Assembly: GCF_014852005.1 (NCBI RefSeq)
Contig: NZ_JACVAU010000002.1
Span: 682,001 to 746,000, forward strand
Length of the DNA: 64,000 nt
Source: Pseudoxanthomonas sp. PXM03
Lineage (GTDB): Bacteria > Pseudomonadota > Gammaproteobacteria > Xanthomonadales > Xanthomonadaceae
Direction: 5' to 3'
Part shown: piece by piece, positions 9,362 through 18,626 of the stretch
Position numbering within the stretch: position 1 is the first letter of the stretch
Layout of the letters: each line of letters starts with the position of its first letter
Made by a program: the position numbers and the translations under genes
Notes under the pieces: generated by a model
What the model was told of the DNA's origin: nothing
The model's input: the letters and a program-made list of their open reading frames with translations, nothing else
Databases searched by the model: none

Positions 9362-11389
9362 TCAGCCGGCCATCCCGGAATGCCGCAGCAGCGCCTCGAT
9401 GCGCGGCGCCCTGCCACGGAACGCCCTGAAGTTCTCGGCAGCGCCACGGCTGCCGCCCCTGGCCAGGACCTCGCGCCGGAATCGTGCGCCGGTCTCCGCG
9501 ACCTGGCCCGGCGCTTCCTCGAACGCCGCGTAGGCATCGGCGCTCAGCACTTCGGCCCATTTGTAACTGTAGTACCCGGCCCCGTAGCCGCCGGCGAAGA
9601 TGTGGCTGAACTGGTGCGGGAAGCGGTTCCATTCCGGCGGCACGTTCACCGCCACCTCGCCGCGCACGCGAGCAAGCAGGGCGAGCACGCTGTCGCTCAC
9701 TGCGTTGAAACCACTGTGCAGCTGCATGTCGAACAAGCCGAACTCCAGTTGGCGTACGGTCGCCATGCCACTCTGGTAGTTCTTCGCTTCCACCATCCTG
9801 TCGAACAGCGTGCGCGGCAGCGGCGCACCGGTATCCACGTGCGCGGTCATCGCCTGCACACGCTCCCATTCCCAGCAGAAGTTCTCCATGAACTGGCTGG
9901 GCAGCTCCACCGCATCCCATTCCACGCCATTGATGCCGGCGACGCCCAACTCGCCCACCTGTGTGAGCAGCTGGTGCAGGCCGTGGCCCATCTCGTGGAA
10001 CAGCGTGGTCACATCGTTGTGGCTGAAGGTGGCCGGCTTGCCGTCCATGCCCTTGCCGAAGTTGCAGACCAGATAGACGATCGGTGTCTGCGCGCCACGG
10101 GCGGTATCGCGACGATTGCGGCAGTCATCCATCCACGCGCCACCCCGCTTGCCCTCGCGGGCATACAGGTCGAGATAGAACTGGCCCACCAGCGCGCCGT
10201 CACCATCGATCAGGCGGTAGAAGCGCACATCGGGATGCCAGGTCGGCGCCTGGTCCTGCTCCACGCGCAGGCCGTACAGATCGCCGATCACGCCGAACAG
10301 GCCCGCCAGCACCGCCGGCTCGGTGAAGTACTGCTTCACCTCCTGTGCGGAGAAGCTGTAGCGCGCCTGCTTGAGTTTCTCGCTGGCGTAGGCGATGTCC
10401 CAGGCTTCGAGCGTTTCCAGGCCGAGCTGCTCGCGCGCGAAGACGTCCAGCTCCTCGCGATCGCGCTGCGCATGGGGCCTGGCACGTGCGGCCAGGTCAC
10501 GCAGGAACTGCAGCACTTCGTCCGGAGTATCGGCCATCTTGGTCGCCAGCGAATACTCGGCGTAACTCCCGAAACCGAGCAGCGAGGCGACTTCGGCACG
10601 CAGTGCGAGGATGCGGTCGATCAACGCGGAGTTGTCCAGCGCCTCGTTGTCGGCGAGTTCCGATGCACGCACCGCGTTGGCGTGGTACAGCGTCTCGCGC
10701 AACGCGCGATCATCCGCATACGCCTGCACCGGCAGGTAGCACGGCATCTGCAGCGTGAACTTCCAGCCCGGCTCATCCTCGGCCTTGGCCGCAGCACGCG
10801 CGGCAGAAACGACGTCGGAAGGCAGTCCTCCCAGGTGCTGCTTGTCCTTGATCCAGAACTCGTACTCGTCGGTGGCATCGAGCACGTTCTGCGAGAACTT
10901 CGCCGACAGGCCGGCCAGTTCTTCCTTCAATGCGCCGAAGCGCGCCTTCTGCTCGTCCGGCAGTTCGGCGCCGCCAAGGCGGAAGTCACGCAATGCGTTG
11001 TCCAGCACCTTGCGGCGTGCTTCGTCGTACTGGGCCGCCTCCGGTGCCTCGGCCAGCGCGCGATACTGCCGGTACAGCGCGAGGTTCTGCGCGAGCCCGC
11101 TCCAGAAGCGCGTCACCTTCGGCAATTGTGCGTTGTAGGCGTTGCGCAGTGCGGGGGTATTGACCACCGCCTCCAGGTGGGTGACCTGGTTCCAGGCGCG
11201 CGCGAGGCATTCGGTGGCGTCGTCCAGCGGGACGACGAACGTGTCCCATGTCACCGGCGCGACCGCTTCCGCCGTCTTGACCGCGATATCGGCCTCGGCC
11301 AGCAGTTGCTCGATGGCGGGCGCGATGTGCTCGGCGCGGATCGCGTCGAAGCGCGGCAGACCGGAAAAATCGAGCAATGGATTGGTCAT
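9362..11389 (-). CDS. prlC: M3 family oligopeptidase A (PrlC-type zinc peptidase)
   Basis: Cytoplasmic zinc metallopeptidase that degrades short peptides, including cleaved signal peptides. 675 residues, the usual length for oligopeptidase A. The zinc site HEMGH is at 465-469 (TTLFHEMGHGLHQLL) and the third ligand Glu495 lies in the conserved WDAVELPSQFMEN block; the C-terminal GYGAGYYSYKWAEV motif that shapes the substrate pocket is present. It starts 24 bp after the end of the PLP enzyme gene on the same strand, so the two are probably co-transcribed. Dcp-type dipeptidyl carboxypeptidase is a close alternative, but the sequence reads more like OpdA. Confidence 0.9.
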   Translation of the reverse strand: MTNPLLDFSGLPRFDAIRAEHIAPAIEQLLAEADIAVKTAEAVAPVTWDTFVVPLDDATECLARAWNQVTHLEAVVNTPALRNAYNAQLPKVTRFWSGLAQNLALYRQYRALAEAPEAAQYDEARRKVLDNALRDFRLGGAELPDEQKARFGALKEELAGLSAKFSQNVLDATDEYEFWIKDKQHLGGLPSDVVSAARAAAKAEDEPGWKFTLQMPCYLPVQAYADDRALRETLYHANAVRASELADNEALDNSALIDRILALRAEVASLLGFGSYAEYSLATKMADTPDEVLQFLRDLAARARPHAQRDREELDVFAREQLGLETLEAWDIAYASEKLKQARYSFSAQEVKQYFTEPAVLAGLFGVIGDLYGLRVEQDQAPTWHPDVRFYRLIDGDGALVGQFYLDLYAREGKRGGAWMDDCRNRRDTARGAQTPIVYLVCNFGKGMDGKPATFSHNDVTTLFHEMGHGLHQLLTQVGELGVAGINGVEWDAVELPSQFMENFCWEWERVQAMTAHVDTGAPLPRTLFDRMVEAKNYQSGMATVRQLEFGLFDMQLHSGFNAVSDSVLALLARVRGEVAVNVPPEWNRFPHQFSHIFAGGYGAGYYSYKWAEVLSADAYAAFEEAPGQVAETGARFRREVLARGGSRGAAENFRAFRGRAPRIEALLRHSGMAG

Positions 11390-11413
11390 GGGAACACCTT
11401 CTGCAATGGGAAA

Positions 11414-12526
11414 TCAGTTCGGCCAGTCGGCCATCGCCAGCGGTGGCAGCCCGCGTCCGGCGACGGCGGCCGCGATGGCATCGTCGCTTTCCACGATGGG
11501 GATGCCGCGCTCCAGATACCAGTCCCGGTTGTAGTAGCTGTGCGCGTAGCGTTCACCGCTGTCGCACAGGATGCTGACGATGGAGCCGGCCAGGCCCTCC
11601 TCGCGCATGCGCGAGGCAGCGGCGAGGATGCCGACGAAATTGGTGCCGGTCGATCCGCCGACACGCCGCCCCAGCACCGCGCTGACGTGGCGCATGGCGC
11701 CCAGGCTGAGTGCATCCGGCACCTTCACCATCGCGTCGACGCACGCCGGGATGAAGCTGGGTTCGCAGTGCGGGCGTCCGATGCCTTCGATGCCCGAGCC
11801 GCGCTCGCAGGTCAGTCCATCGTCGGGCTGGCCGGCGCAGGCGCCGCGATAGTACTCGAAGAACACCGAATGCTCCGGGTCCGCGCACAGCACGCGGGTG
11901 GGATGGCGGCGGTAGCGCACATAGCGCCCCAGCGTGGCGCTGGTGCCGCCGGTGCCCGGGCTGCACACGATCCATGCCGGAACAGGATGCGGTTCCGCCT
12001 CCATCTGTTTGAAGATGGATTCGGCGATGTTGTTGTTCGCGCGCCAATCGGTGGCCCGTTCGGCATAGGTGAACTGGTCCATGAAATGGCCACCGGTCTC
12101 GCGCGCGAGTTGCCGCGACACGGCGTTGATCGCGCCCGCCTCCTCGACCAGATGGCATCGACCACCCTGGAACTGGATCGCGGCGACCTTGTCGGGCGAG
12201 GTGGTAGCCGGCATCACCGCAATGAAGGGCAGGCCGAGCAGCCGCGCGAAATAGGCCTCGGAGACCGCGGTGGAGCCACTGGAAGCTTCGATCACCGGCG
12301 CACCCTCCCGCAGCCAGCCATTCGCCAGCGAGTACAGGAACAGCGAACGCGCCAGCCGGTGCTTCAGGCTACCGGTGGGATGGCTGGATTCGTCCTTGAG
12401 ATAGACGTCGATGCCGGGAAAACCAGGCAACGGCAGCGGGATAAGGTGGGTATCGGCGGACCGGTTGAAGTCCGCTTCGATGCGCTGGATCGCCTGCGCC
12501 GTCCAGTCACGCGCTGCCGTGGTCAC
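11414..12526 (-). CDS. PLP-dependent cysteine synthase-like / cysteine desulfhydrase family enzyme
   Basis: Fold-type II PLP enzyme related to cysteine synthase, cystathionine beta-synthase and the Cds1 cysteine desulfhydrases. The PLP lysine lies in [11 protein letters not shown], with the substrate/phosphate loops [13 protein letters not shown] and [14 protein letters not shown]. Long insertions in the C-terminal half (for example [13 protein letters not shown]) match the Cds1-like group more than CysK. I start at GTG 12526, which has GAGGA about 8 bp upstream; a GTG 48 bp further up is the alternative. It is followed by the M3 peptidase gene and preceded by tRNA-Lys. Confidence 0.8.
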   Translation of the reverse strand: MTTAARDWTAQAIQRIEADFNRSADTHLIPLPLPGFPGIDVYLKDESSHPTGSLKHRLARSLFLYSLANGWLREGAPVIEASSGSTAVSEAYFARLLGLPFIAVMPATTSPDKVAAIQFQGGRCHLVEEAGAINAVSRQLARETGGHFMDQFTYAERATDWRANNNIAESIFKQMEAEPHPVPAWIVCSPGTGGTSATLGRYVRYRRHPTRVLCADPEHSVFFEYYRGACAGQPDDGLTCERGSGIEGIGRPHCEPSFIPACVDAMVKVPDALSLGAMRHVSAVLGRRVGGSTGTNFVGILAAASRMREEGLAGSIVSILCDSGERYAHSYYNRDWYLERGIPIVESDDAIAAAVAGRGLPPLAMADWPN

Positions 12527-12587
12527 GCCGATTTCCTCGCGGGCGCCGACGCGAATACGGCGCGATGATGACACGGCGGGATGTGCG

Positions 12588-12663
12588 TGGTGGGCCGTGA
12601 AGGATTCGAACCTTCGACCAAAAGATTAAAAGTCTTCTGCTCTACCGACTGAGCTAACGGCCC
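12588..12663 (-). tRNA. tRNA-Lys (anticodon UUU)
   Basis: 76-nt cloverleaf read on the minus strand: acceptor GGGCCGT pairs with ACGGCCC, D-arm TTAGCTCAGTCGGTAGAGC, anticodon loop ACTTTTAAT with anticodon TTT, T-arm GGTTCGAATCC, and an encoded CCA end (12590-12588). No integrase gene or second copy of the 3' end is seen nearby. Confidence 0.97.
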
Positions 12664-12737
12664 GGGAACGCATCCCGGCCTTGCACCGGGATGCGCATTC
12701 TAACGCATCGTCCGCGATGGGGCGAAACCCGCCCGGT

Positions 12738-13403
12738 TCACGCGTAGTGCGTGGGGTCCGGCACGCCGGCATCGGCGAAACCGGCGGCACGCAGGCGGCA
12801 CGCGTCGCAGTGGCCACAGGCGCGGCCCTGCCCGTCGGCCTGGTAGCAGGACACGGTCTGCGCGAAGTCGACGCCCAGCCGCGTGCCCTCGCGCACGATA
12901 TCGGCCTTGCTCATGTGCAGCAGCGGCGCCTGGATGCGCAGGCCAGCCCCCTCGACACCCGCCTTGGTGGCCAGGTTGGCGAGCGTCTCGAAAGCTTCGA
13001 TGAACTCCGGACGACAGTCGGGATAGCCCGAGTAGTCCACCGCATTGACGCCGCAGAAGATGTCGCTGGCACCCAGCACCTCGGCCCAGCCCAGCGCGAC
13101 GGACAGCATGATGGTGTTGCGCGCCGGTACGTAGGTCACCGGAATGCCCGGGCCGCCGGCTTCCGGCACATCGATATCATCGGTCAGTGCGGAGCCACCG
13201 ATGCTGCGCAGGTCCACGTGCACGGTCTTGTGCGCAGCGGCACCGAGCGTGGCGGCGACGCGCGCGGCGGCATCCAGTTCCGAGGTATGCCGCTGGCCAT
13301 AGCGCACGCTCAGCGCGTGCACGGCGAAACCCTGCTCGCGGGCGATGGCGACGACGACGGCGGAATCCATGCCACCGGAGAGAAGGACGACGGCTTTTTT
13401 CAT
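12738..13403 (-). CDS. queC: 7-cyano-7-deazaguanine synthase QueC
   Basis: Converts 7-carboxy-7-deazaguanine to preQ0 with ATP and ammonia in queuosine tRNA modification. 221 residues. The ATP-pyrophosphatase loop SGGMDS is at the N-terminus ([13 protein letters not shown]), followed by the conserved [19 protein letters not shown] block; the zinc cysteines lie in [20 protein letters not shown] 13403 is chosen because it starts directly at the conserved N-terminus; sequence upstream in the same frame is a palindromic repeat, not coding. It lies 153 bp downstream of queE on the same strand. Confidence 0.95.
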   Translation of the reverse strand: MKKAVVLLSGGMDSAVVVAIAREQGFAVHALSVRYGQRHTSELDAAARVAATLGAAAHKTVHVDLRSIGGSALTDDIDVPEAGGPGIPVTYVPARNTIMLSVALGWAEVLGASDIFCGVNAVDYSGYPDCRPEFIEAFETLANLATKAGVEGAGLRIQAPLLHMSKADIVREGTRLGVDFAQTVSCYQADGQGRACGHCDACRLRAAGFADAGVPDPTHYA

Positions 13404-13425
13404 GGGGGAAGTGTATCGCGATGAG

Positions 13426-13547
13426 CCCCTCTTCCATCGGGAGAGGGGTTGGGGTGAGGGGTGATGCAAGCCACGGAGAGTGATGCGCCGCGTCTTCGCT
13501 CGCCCCTCATCCCTCGCTCCGCGCCACCTTCTCCCGCCGGGAGAAGG
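13426..13547. repeat. Inverted repeat pair (A-end left, B-end right) between queC and queE
   Basis: Left unit 13426-13461: imperfect CCCCTCTTCC/GGGAGAGGGG stem then TTGGGGTGAGGGG tail. Right unit 13502-13547, in the opposite direction: tail with CCCCTCAT and CGCGCCA, then stem CCTTCTCCC/GGGAGAAGG. Spacer 40 bp, tails facing inward. The B unit reaches to within 9 bp of the queE stop. Confidence 0.8.
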
Positions 13548-13556
13548 AGAAAACGA

Positions 13557-14240
13557 TCACCGCCCCGGCTCGTCGTTCCACAGCAGCTTGTGCAACTGCA
13601 TCTGGAAGCGCACCGGCAGGCGGTCGGCGATGATCCAGTCGGCGAGCTCGCGCGGCTCCAGTTCGGACTTGCTGGGCGAGAACAGCACGTCGCAGCGCTC
13701 GGCCAGGCGGTGTTCGGCGAGCATCCCGCGCGCCCACTCGTAGTCGGCGCGGCCGCAGAGCACGAACTTGACCTGGTCGCGTGCGGTCAGCAGCGGCACG
13801 TTCTCAAGCCGGTTGCGGGCCATTTCCCCGGAGCCGGGAGTCTTCAGGTCCACCACGCGCGAAACGCGCGGATCCACGTCGGCGATGTCGATAGCGCCGG
13901 AGGTTTCCAGCGAGACGTCATGGCCGGCATCGCAGAGCTTCTTCAGCAGCAGCAGGCAGCGCTTCTGCGAGAGCGGTTCGCCCCCGGTCACGCAGACGTG
14001 GCGGACGCCATGGCGCGCGACCTCGGCCACGATGTCGTCGATCTCGCGCCACTGCCCGCCATGAAAGGCGTAGGCCGTGTCGCAATACTGGCAGCGCAGC
14101 GGGCAGCCGGTCAGACGGACGAAGACCGTCGGCCAGCCGACCGCATTCGCCTCTCCTTGCAGGGAGAAGAAAATCTCGGTGATCTTGAGGCGTTCCAGCG
14201 GGGACTGGACGATCTCGCTGGGGCGGGCGGCGTCATTCAT
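13557..14240 (-). CDS. queE: 7-carboxy-7-deazaguanine synthase QueE
   Basis: Radical SAM enzyme that rearranges 6-carboxytetrahydropterin to 7-carboxy-7-deazaguanine, the step before QueC. 227 residues. The FeS cluster motif CPLRCQYCD (CxxxCxxC) is at about residues 46-54, preceded by the typical IFFSLQGEANAVGWPTVFVRLTG, and the SAM-binding VTGGEPL motif follows. It sits between cpoB and queC on the same strand; the queE-queC gap contains a repeat pair. Confidence 0.95.
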   Translation of the reverse strand: MNDAARPSEIVQSPLERLKITEIFFSLQGEANAVGWPTVFVRLTGCPLRCQYCDTAYAFHGGQWREIDDIVAEVARHGVRHVCVTGGEPLSQKRCLLLLKKLCDAGHDVSLETSGAIDIADVDPRVSRVVDLKTPGSGEMARNRLENVPLLTARDQVKFVLCGRADYEWARGMLAEHRLAERCDVLFSPSKSELEPRELADWIIADRLPVRFQMQLHKLLWNDEPGR

Positions 14241-14303
14241 GGGGTGCGCATGATACGCCCTGCCGGCCCGGCGGCCCCAGGAGGGGCCGGAGACGGCGTT
14301 TCT

Positions 14304-15137
14304 TCAGCGCAGACGGCCGAGCTGGATGGCGCGCAGGCGGTCGTCGGCGGTGCGGGCGACATCGGTGCCCGGATACTTGGCGACGACTTCGCCGAGGATA
14401 CGCTCGGCTTCAGGCAATTTGCCCAGGCCGTAGTCGCAAAGGCCCATCTTCAGCAATGCACCGGGCGCCTTGTCGTGGGTCGGGTACTGCGCCAGCAACG
14501 CACGGAACTGGTCCGCAGCCAGCGCGTAGTTCTGGGTGACGTAATAGCTCTCGCCCAGCCAATACAGCGCATTGGGCGCGTACACGCCGCCGGGGTAAAG
14601 CTGGAGGAAGCTGGTGAACAGCTGCGCGGCATCGGCGTACTCGCCCGCTTTCAGGCGGTCGAAGGCGACGTTGTACGCGGTGCGTTCATCGCCGGCAGCG
14701 GACATCGCCCCCATGTCGCCATGGACGCTGGGCGGCGGCTCGGCGGTGGCTACGACGGCGGGCGCCGGCACGGTGGCCGGCGGCGATGCGGGAGCCTGGC
14801 TACCGAGAGGCGGGCTGGCAGGCGTGGTACCGCCGGGGGTCGGTGCAGTACCGCCTTCGAGGCGGTTGAGGCGACCGTCCAGGTCGAGGTACTGGTCGCG
14901 GCCGCGCTGCTTGAGCTGCTCGTTCTCGTTCTGCAGCTGTTCCAGCTGCGCGCGCAGTTCGCGCAACTCCGCTTCCTGCTGCGTGAGCTTGTTGAGCAGG
15001 TCGAGGTTCTGTTGCGGGTTGTTGGCCTTCGCTTCCAGCGCCGCAACGCGGTCAGCCAGGCTGACGCGTTGCGCCTGGGCGGGAGCGGCGGCCACCAGGG
15101 CCGCCGCCAGTACCAGCATGTACTTCTTCGCGATCAT
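14304..15137 (-). CDS. cpoB: Cell division coordinator CpoB (Tol-Pal associated, YbgF)
   Basis: Periplasmic partner of TolA and PBP1B that couples outer-membrane constriction to septal peptidoglycan synthesis. 277 residues: signal peptide ending AAAPAQAQ (about residue 23), an N-terminal coiled coil rich in Glu, Gln and Leu (about 28-95) used for trimerisation, a Pro/Thr/Ala linker, and a C-terminal TPR domain (about 155-277) with repeats such as YNVAFDRLKAGEYADAAQLF. It ends the tolQRAB-pal-cpoB cluster and starts 15 bp after pal. Confidence 0.95.
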   Translation of the reverse strand: MIAKKYMLVLAAALVAAAPAQAQRVSLADRVAALEAKANNPQQNLDLLNKLTQQEAELRELRAQLEQLQNENEQLKQRGRDQYLDLDGRLNRLEGGTAPTPGGTTPASPPLGSQAPASPPATVPAPAVVATAEPPPSVHGDMGAMSAAGDERTAYNVAFDRLKAGEYADAAQLFTSFLQLYPGGVYAPNALYWLGESYYVTQNYALAADQFRALLAQYPTHDKAPGALLKMGLCDYGLGKLPEAERILGEVVAKYPGTDVARTADDRLRAIQLGRLR

Positions 15138-15152
15138 CGTGGCGATGACGGC

Positions 15153-15668
15153 TTACTTCGCCGTGTACACGATCTCGACGCGACGGTTCTGCGACCAGCA
15201 GGACTCGCTGGAGTCGGTGCAGACCGGACGCTCTTCGCCGTAGCTGACCACGGTCAGCTGGGCGGCCGAGCCACCGCTGGCCTGCAGGGCCGAGTTCACC
15301 GCGTTGCCGCGGCGCTCGCCGAGGCCCAGGTTGTACTCGCGGCTGCCGCGCTCGTCGGCATGGCCTTCCAGCGAAATGCGCGAGGACGGACGGTCACGCA
15401 GGTACTTGGCGTGGCAACCCATGATGGCCTGGAACTCCGGCTTCAGGGCGTCCTGGTCGAGGTCGAAGTAGACCACGCGCTGGCGCAGGCAGGCGTCGGT
15501 GTCCAGGTCGTTCGGGCCGTAGACGCCCGAGGTGGTCGGCGTGGTCGGGGTGGTCGGCGTCGTCGTGGTGGTGTCGGTCGGCGCTTCCGGCTTGACGGCT
15601 TTCTTGCAGCCTGCCAGCACGGCAACGGACATCAGGGACAGCATCAGAACACGGGCGGTGTTGTTCAT
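15153..15668 (-). CDS. pal: Peptidoglycan-associated lipoprotein Pal
   Basis: Outer-membrane lipoprotein of the Tol-Pal complex that holds the outer membrane to peptidoglycan. 171 residues. Lipobox LAGC with the lipidated Cys21, a Thr/Pro-rich linker (about 31-48), then an OmpA-like domain with VVYFDLDQDALKPEF, the ISLEGHADERGSREYN diaminopimelate-binding motif and NRRVEIVY near the end. AAGGA lies 6 bp before ATG 15668. The ordinary Pal domain is slightly extended by a pair of cysteines (VCTDSSESCW). Confidence 0.95.
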   Translation of the reverse strand: MNNTARVLMLSLMSVAVLAGCKKAVKPEAPTDTTTTTPTTPTTPTTSGVYGPNDLDTDACLRQRVVYFDLDQDALKPEFQAIMGCHAKYLRDRPSSRISLEGHADERGSREYNLGLGERRGNAVNSALQASGGSAAQLTVVSYGEERPVCTDSSESCWSQNRRVEIVYTAK

Positions 15669-15726
15669 GGTGATTCCTTCGTCGATAAAACGGGGGGTCA
15701 AGGGAATGGACATTGTAGACAGAAAC

Positions 15727-17046
15727 TTAACGCACGGTGCGATAAGGCGACCACGCCGGCTCGCGAACATCGGCGTTGGCCACGACCAGACGCTGGCGTA
15801 CGCGCGCATCGGCGGAGACCGCGTACAACACGCCCCGCCCGCCTTCGCGCGCGGCGTACAGCACCATGCTGGCGTTGGGGGCGAAGCTGGGCGATTCGTC
15901 CAATGAGCCCGGCGACAGCGACGACCAGCGCGCGCCACCCAGGCTGCTGTCCATCAGCGAGATGCGGTAGTTGTTGCCCGCACCCTGCACCACCGCGATC
16001 TTCTTGCCGTCATACGACACGCTGGCGGTCGCGTTGTAGCTGCCGTCGAAACTCACCCGGCTCGCGCTGCCGCCGCCGGCGGGCACGCGATAGATCTGGG
16101 GGCGGCCGCCGCGGTCGGAGGTGAAATAGATGCTGCTGCCATCGGGACTCCACACCGGCTCGGTGTCGATGGCCGAGGTGTTGGTCAGCTGGCGCAGCGA
16201 CCGGCTACCCAGGTCCATCACGTAGATCTCGGGATTGCCGCTGCGCGACAGGGTGAGTGCCAGCTGGCGGCCATCCGGCGAGAACGAGGGGGCGCCATTG
16301 ATGCCGCGGAAGCCGGAGACCTTCTCGCGCGCACCCGTCGAAATGTCCTGGATGTAGATCGCCGAGTTGCCGCTCTCGAAGCTGACGTAGGCCAGCTTGC
16401 GGCCATCGGGGCTCCATGACGGCGAGAGCAGCGGCTCGGCGGAGCGGACCACGGTCTGCGGATTGAAGCCGTCCGAATCGGCCACCATCAACGCGTAACG
16501 CGTGGCCTTGCCGGTGCCGGCGGCGGTGATGTAGGCGATGCGCGTCCAGAACGCGCCACGCACGCCGAGGATCTTCTCGTAGATGGCATCGGCCATCTGG
16601 TGGGCGACATCACGCAAGGCATTCGAACGGGCCGTCATCGCCAGGCCGAGCATGCGCTCCTGCTTGGCGACGTCGAACAGTTCGTACTCCACCCGATACC
16701 CGCCATCGCCCGCGTCCACGACCCGGCCGACCACGATGTAGTCCTGGCGCAGCGCGCGCCATGTCGGGTACTGGATTTCGCCACCGCGCGTCGGGCGCTC
16801 GGTGATGCTGGCTTCGGGCAGCGCGCGGAATGCGCCCGAACGCTCCAGATCGGCGCGCACCACGGCCGAGACATCCGTCGGCGGCGTGCCCGCACTGCCC
16901 TGGTAGGGCATCGGCACCACGGTGATGGGCAGGGCGGAGGCATTGCCGCCGATGATGTCGATCTCGAGCCCTTGCTGCTGGGCGGACGCCAGGGCGGGCA
17001 CCAGCGTGAACAGGAACAGGGCAAACCAGCGCAGCGGTTTCTTCAT
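15727..17046 (-). CDS. tolB: Tol-Pal system beta-propeller protein TolB
   Basis: Periplasmic protein that links TolA to Pal. 439 residues. Signal peptide MKKPLRWFALFLFTLVPALASA (cleavage about residue 22), N-terminal TolB domain to about 165, then a six-bladed beta-propeller with repeated SPDG motifs (SWSPDGRKLAY, SFSPDGRQLAL, VWSPDGSSIYF). ATG 17046 is used because it begins the signal peptide. It is separated from tolA by 101 bp, longer than other gaps in the cluster, so an internal promoter is possible. Confidence 0.95.
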   Translation of the reverse strand: MKKPLRWFALFLFTLVPALASAQQQGLEIDIIGGNASALPITVVPMPYQGSAGTPPTDVSAVVRADLERSGAFRALPEASITERPTRGGEIQYPTWRALRQDYIVVGRVVDAGDGGYRVEYELFDVAKQERMLGLAMTARSNALRDVAHQMADAIYEKILGVRGAFWTRIAYITAAGTGKATRYALMVADSDGFNPQTVVRSAEPLLSPSWSPDGRKLAYVSFESGNSAIYIQDISTGAREKVSGFRGINGAPSFSPDGRQLALTLSRSGNPEIYVMDLGSRSLRQLTNTSAIDTEPVWSPDGSSIYFTSDRGGRPQIYRVPAGGGSASRVSFDGSYNATASVSYDGKKIAVVQGAGNNYRISLMDSSLGGARWSSLSPGSLDESPSFAPNASMVLYAAREGGRGVLYAVSADARVRQRLVVANADVREPAWSPYRTVR

Positions 17047-17095
17047 GGGCAGCGACTCTGCGGTTGTGCGGGGCGGCAAAGGGATACCAGCCCGC

Positions 17096-17110
17096 GCGTG
17101 AACGTTTTAA
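17096..17110. promoter_or_regulatory. 15-bp motif upstream of tolB shared with the dps-recQ spacer
   Basis: GCGTGAACGTTTTAA at 17096-17110 is identical to 4493-4507. Here it sits in the tolA-tolB gap, 50-64 bp before tolB, and continues with CAATTGTGAACGG, giving two GTGAAC copies 15 bp apart. The AACGTT core resembles a regulator site, but no regulator can be assigned. Confidence 0.35.
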
Positions 17111-17147
17111 CAATTGTGAACGGAGGGCAGCGAAACGCCGCGTGAAG

Positions 17148-18182
17148 TCAGCGGTCGCGGGCCTCGAAATTCAGGGTAAGTGTCCGGGCGAACACGGATT
17201 CGAAGCCCTGGTAGGGCAATGGCCGGGCCTTCAGGACCGCACGCTCGATCGAATCCTGCCCGGCGGCGTCCATGGCACAGCCGGACTGCACCTCGGCACT
17301 GACCACGTCACCGCCGGGCAGCTGGCGGATCACCACGCGGCAGCGCGTGCCTACCGGCACCGATTCCGGGCGCGTCCACTGGCGCAACACCGCCTCCTGG
17401 ATCGCCGCGGCATAGCGGCCACGCAGGTCTTCGTCGGTCCCGCCCGTACCTGCGGGGCCGGTCGCCGGTGCAGGCGTGGAGGCCGCTGCGCCCGCCGCCT
17501 GGCGCGCACGCGCATCCGCGAGCTGGCGCAGTTTCTGTTCGGCCAGCTGGGCCTCGCGCGCGGCCTGGGCGCGCTGGCGGCGGATTTCCTCCAACCGCTT
17601 CTGGTCCGCCGCCTTCTGCTGCGTTTCGGCGGCCACGCGCTTCTGGCGATCTTCTTCCTGCTGCGCGGCGAGGCGGCGCTGTTGCTCGGCCTGCTCCTGC
17701 CGCTTGCGCTCCGTCAGGTCGATCTGCTCCTGGCGCCGCTTGGCTTCCTGCTCCTGGCGCGCCTTCTCCTGCGAGATGGCATCGCGGCGGGCTTCGTCCT
17801 GGTCGACCGTATCCGGCACCGGCACGCGCTCCTGGGCCTGCGCCTGACGCTCGACCGGCGCATCCTGCGGGGCCGGTTCGGGGATCGGCTGAGGCGGCGG
17901 GATGGTGTCCTCGGGGGCCGGCTCCTGCACGGGTTCGGGCATCGGCTCCGGTTGGAAATCGAGTGCCTGTGCGACCGCACGCTGGTCGGCCGCGGACACA
18001 TCAAGCGTGGCTTCCATCGCCTGCGAGCCTGCCGCATTCAGGCGATCACGGTCCCAGGTCAGGAACGGCGACACCAGCAACAGCACGAGCAACAGCACAT
18101 GCAGGCCGATGGCCCATGCCACCGCCCTGCCCAGCCCTTCGTCCTGCACGGGCCGCTGGCGCTGGAGGACTTCAGCGTGCAT
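17148..18182 (-). CDS. tolA: Cell envelope integrity protein TolA
   Basis: Inner-membrane protein that spans the periplasm, driven by TolQR, and contacts Pal/TolB. 344 residues from ATG 18182. One membrane helix near residues 19-40 (VAWAIGLHVLLLVLLLV), a Pro/Glu-rich stretch, a long Gln/Glu/Arg/Ala-rich helix (about 120-235, for example EKARQEQEAKRRQEQ), and a C-terminal TolA/TonB-like domain with RYAAAIQEAVLRQW and two cysteines. The start overlaps the end of tolR by 11 bp, indicating coupling; a GTG two codons upstream is the alternative. Confidence 0.93.
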   Translation of the reverse strand: MHAEVLQRQRPVQDEGLGRAVAWAIGLHVLLLVLLLVSPFLTWDRDRLNAAGSQAMEATLDVSAADQRAVAQALDFQPEPMPEPVQEPAPEDTIPPPQPIPEPAPQDAPVERQAQAQERVPVPDTVDQDEARRDAISQEKARQEQEAKRRQEQIDLTERKRQEQAEQQRRLAAQQEEDRQKRVAAETQQKAADQKRLEEIRRQRAQAAREAQLAEQKLRQLADARARQAAGAAASTPAPATGPAGTGGTDEDLRGRYAAAIQEAVLRQWTRPESVPVGTRCRVVIRQLPGGDVVSAEVQSGCAMDAAGQDSIERAVLKARPLPYQGFESVFARTLTLNFEARDR

Positions 18183-18615
18183 CGCCACCCGCGTTGGTCA
18201 TCAGGCTGACATTGCCGACCTTCGCGCGCCGCAGCACATCCATCGCGTCGAGCACCTTCTGGTACGGCGCTGCACCTTCGGCCGCGACCATGATGCGGAG
18301 CTCATCGCCCTGCTGCGCACGGATCGCCGCAACCTTGGCTTCCAGCGCTGCCGCGTCCAGCACTTCTGGCAGCTTGGCTTCGGGCAACTTCAGGCCGTAC
18401 CGGCCGTCGGGGTAGGCAATGACGATCACCGGTTCGTTGCGCGTCTCCACCGCCTTCGCGTTGGATGACGGCAACTTGACGTCGACGCTCAGCGTGAGCA
18501 GCGGCGCGGTCACCATGAAGATGATCAGCAGCACCAGCATCACGTCGATGTAGGGGACGACGTTGATCTCGGATTTCAGCTTGCGCCGCTTGCGATGGAA
18601 GATGCTTCCGGCCAT
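18172..18615 (-). CDS. tolR: Tol-Pal system protein TolR (ExbD family)
   Basis: Inner-membrane component of the proton-driven TolQR motor. 147 residues. Short basic N-terminus (RKRRKLKSEINVVPYIDVM), then one membrane helix MLVLLIIFMVTAPLL that carries the conserved proton-relay Asp in YIDVM, and a periplasmic ExbD-like domain. GGAG lies upstream of ATG 18615, and the gene is 11 bp behind tolQ. Confidence 0.95.
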   Translation of the reverse strand: MAGSIFHRKRRKLKSEINVVPYIDVMLVLLIIFMVTAPLLTLSVDVKLPSSNAKAVETRNEPVIVIAYPDGRYGLKLPEAKLPEVLDAAALEAKVAAIRAQQGDELRIMVAAEGAAPYQKVLDAMDVLRRAKVGNVSLMTNAGGDAR

Positions 18616-18626
18616 GGTGGCTCCGC

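Noticed and set aside
12588..12663. tRNA-Lys as an integration site
   Set aside because: No integrase, no duplicated 3' end and no change of gene style beside it; neighbours are housekeeping genes.
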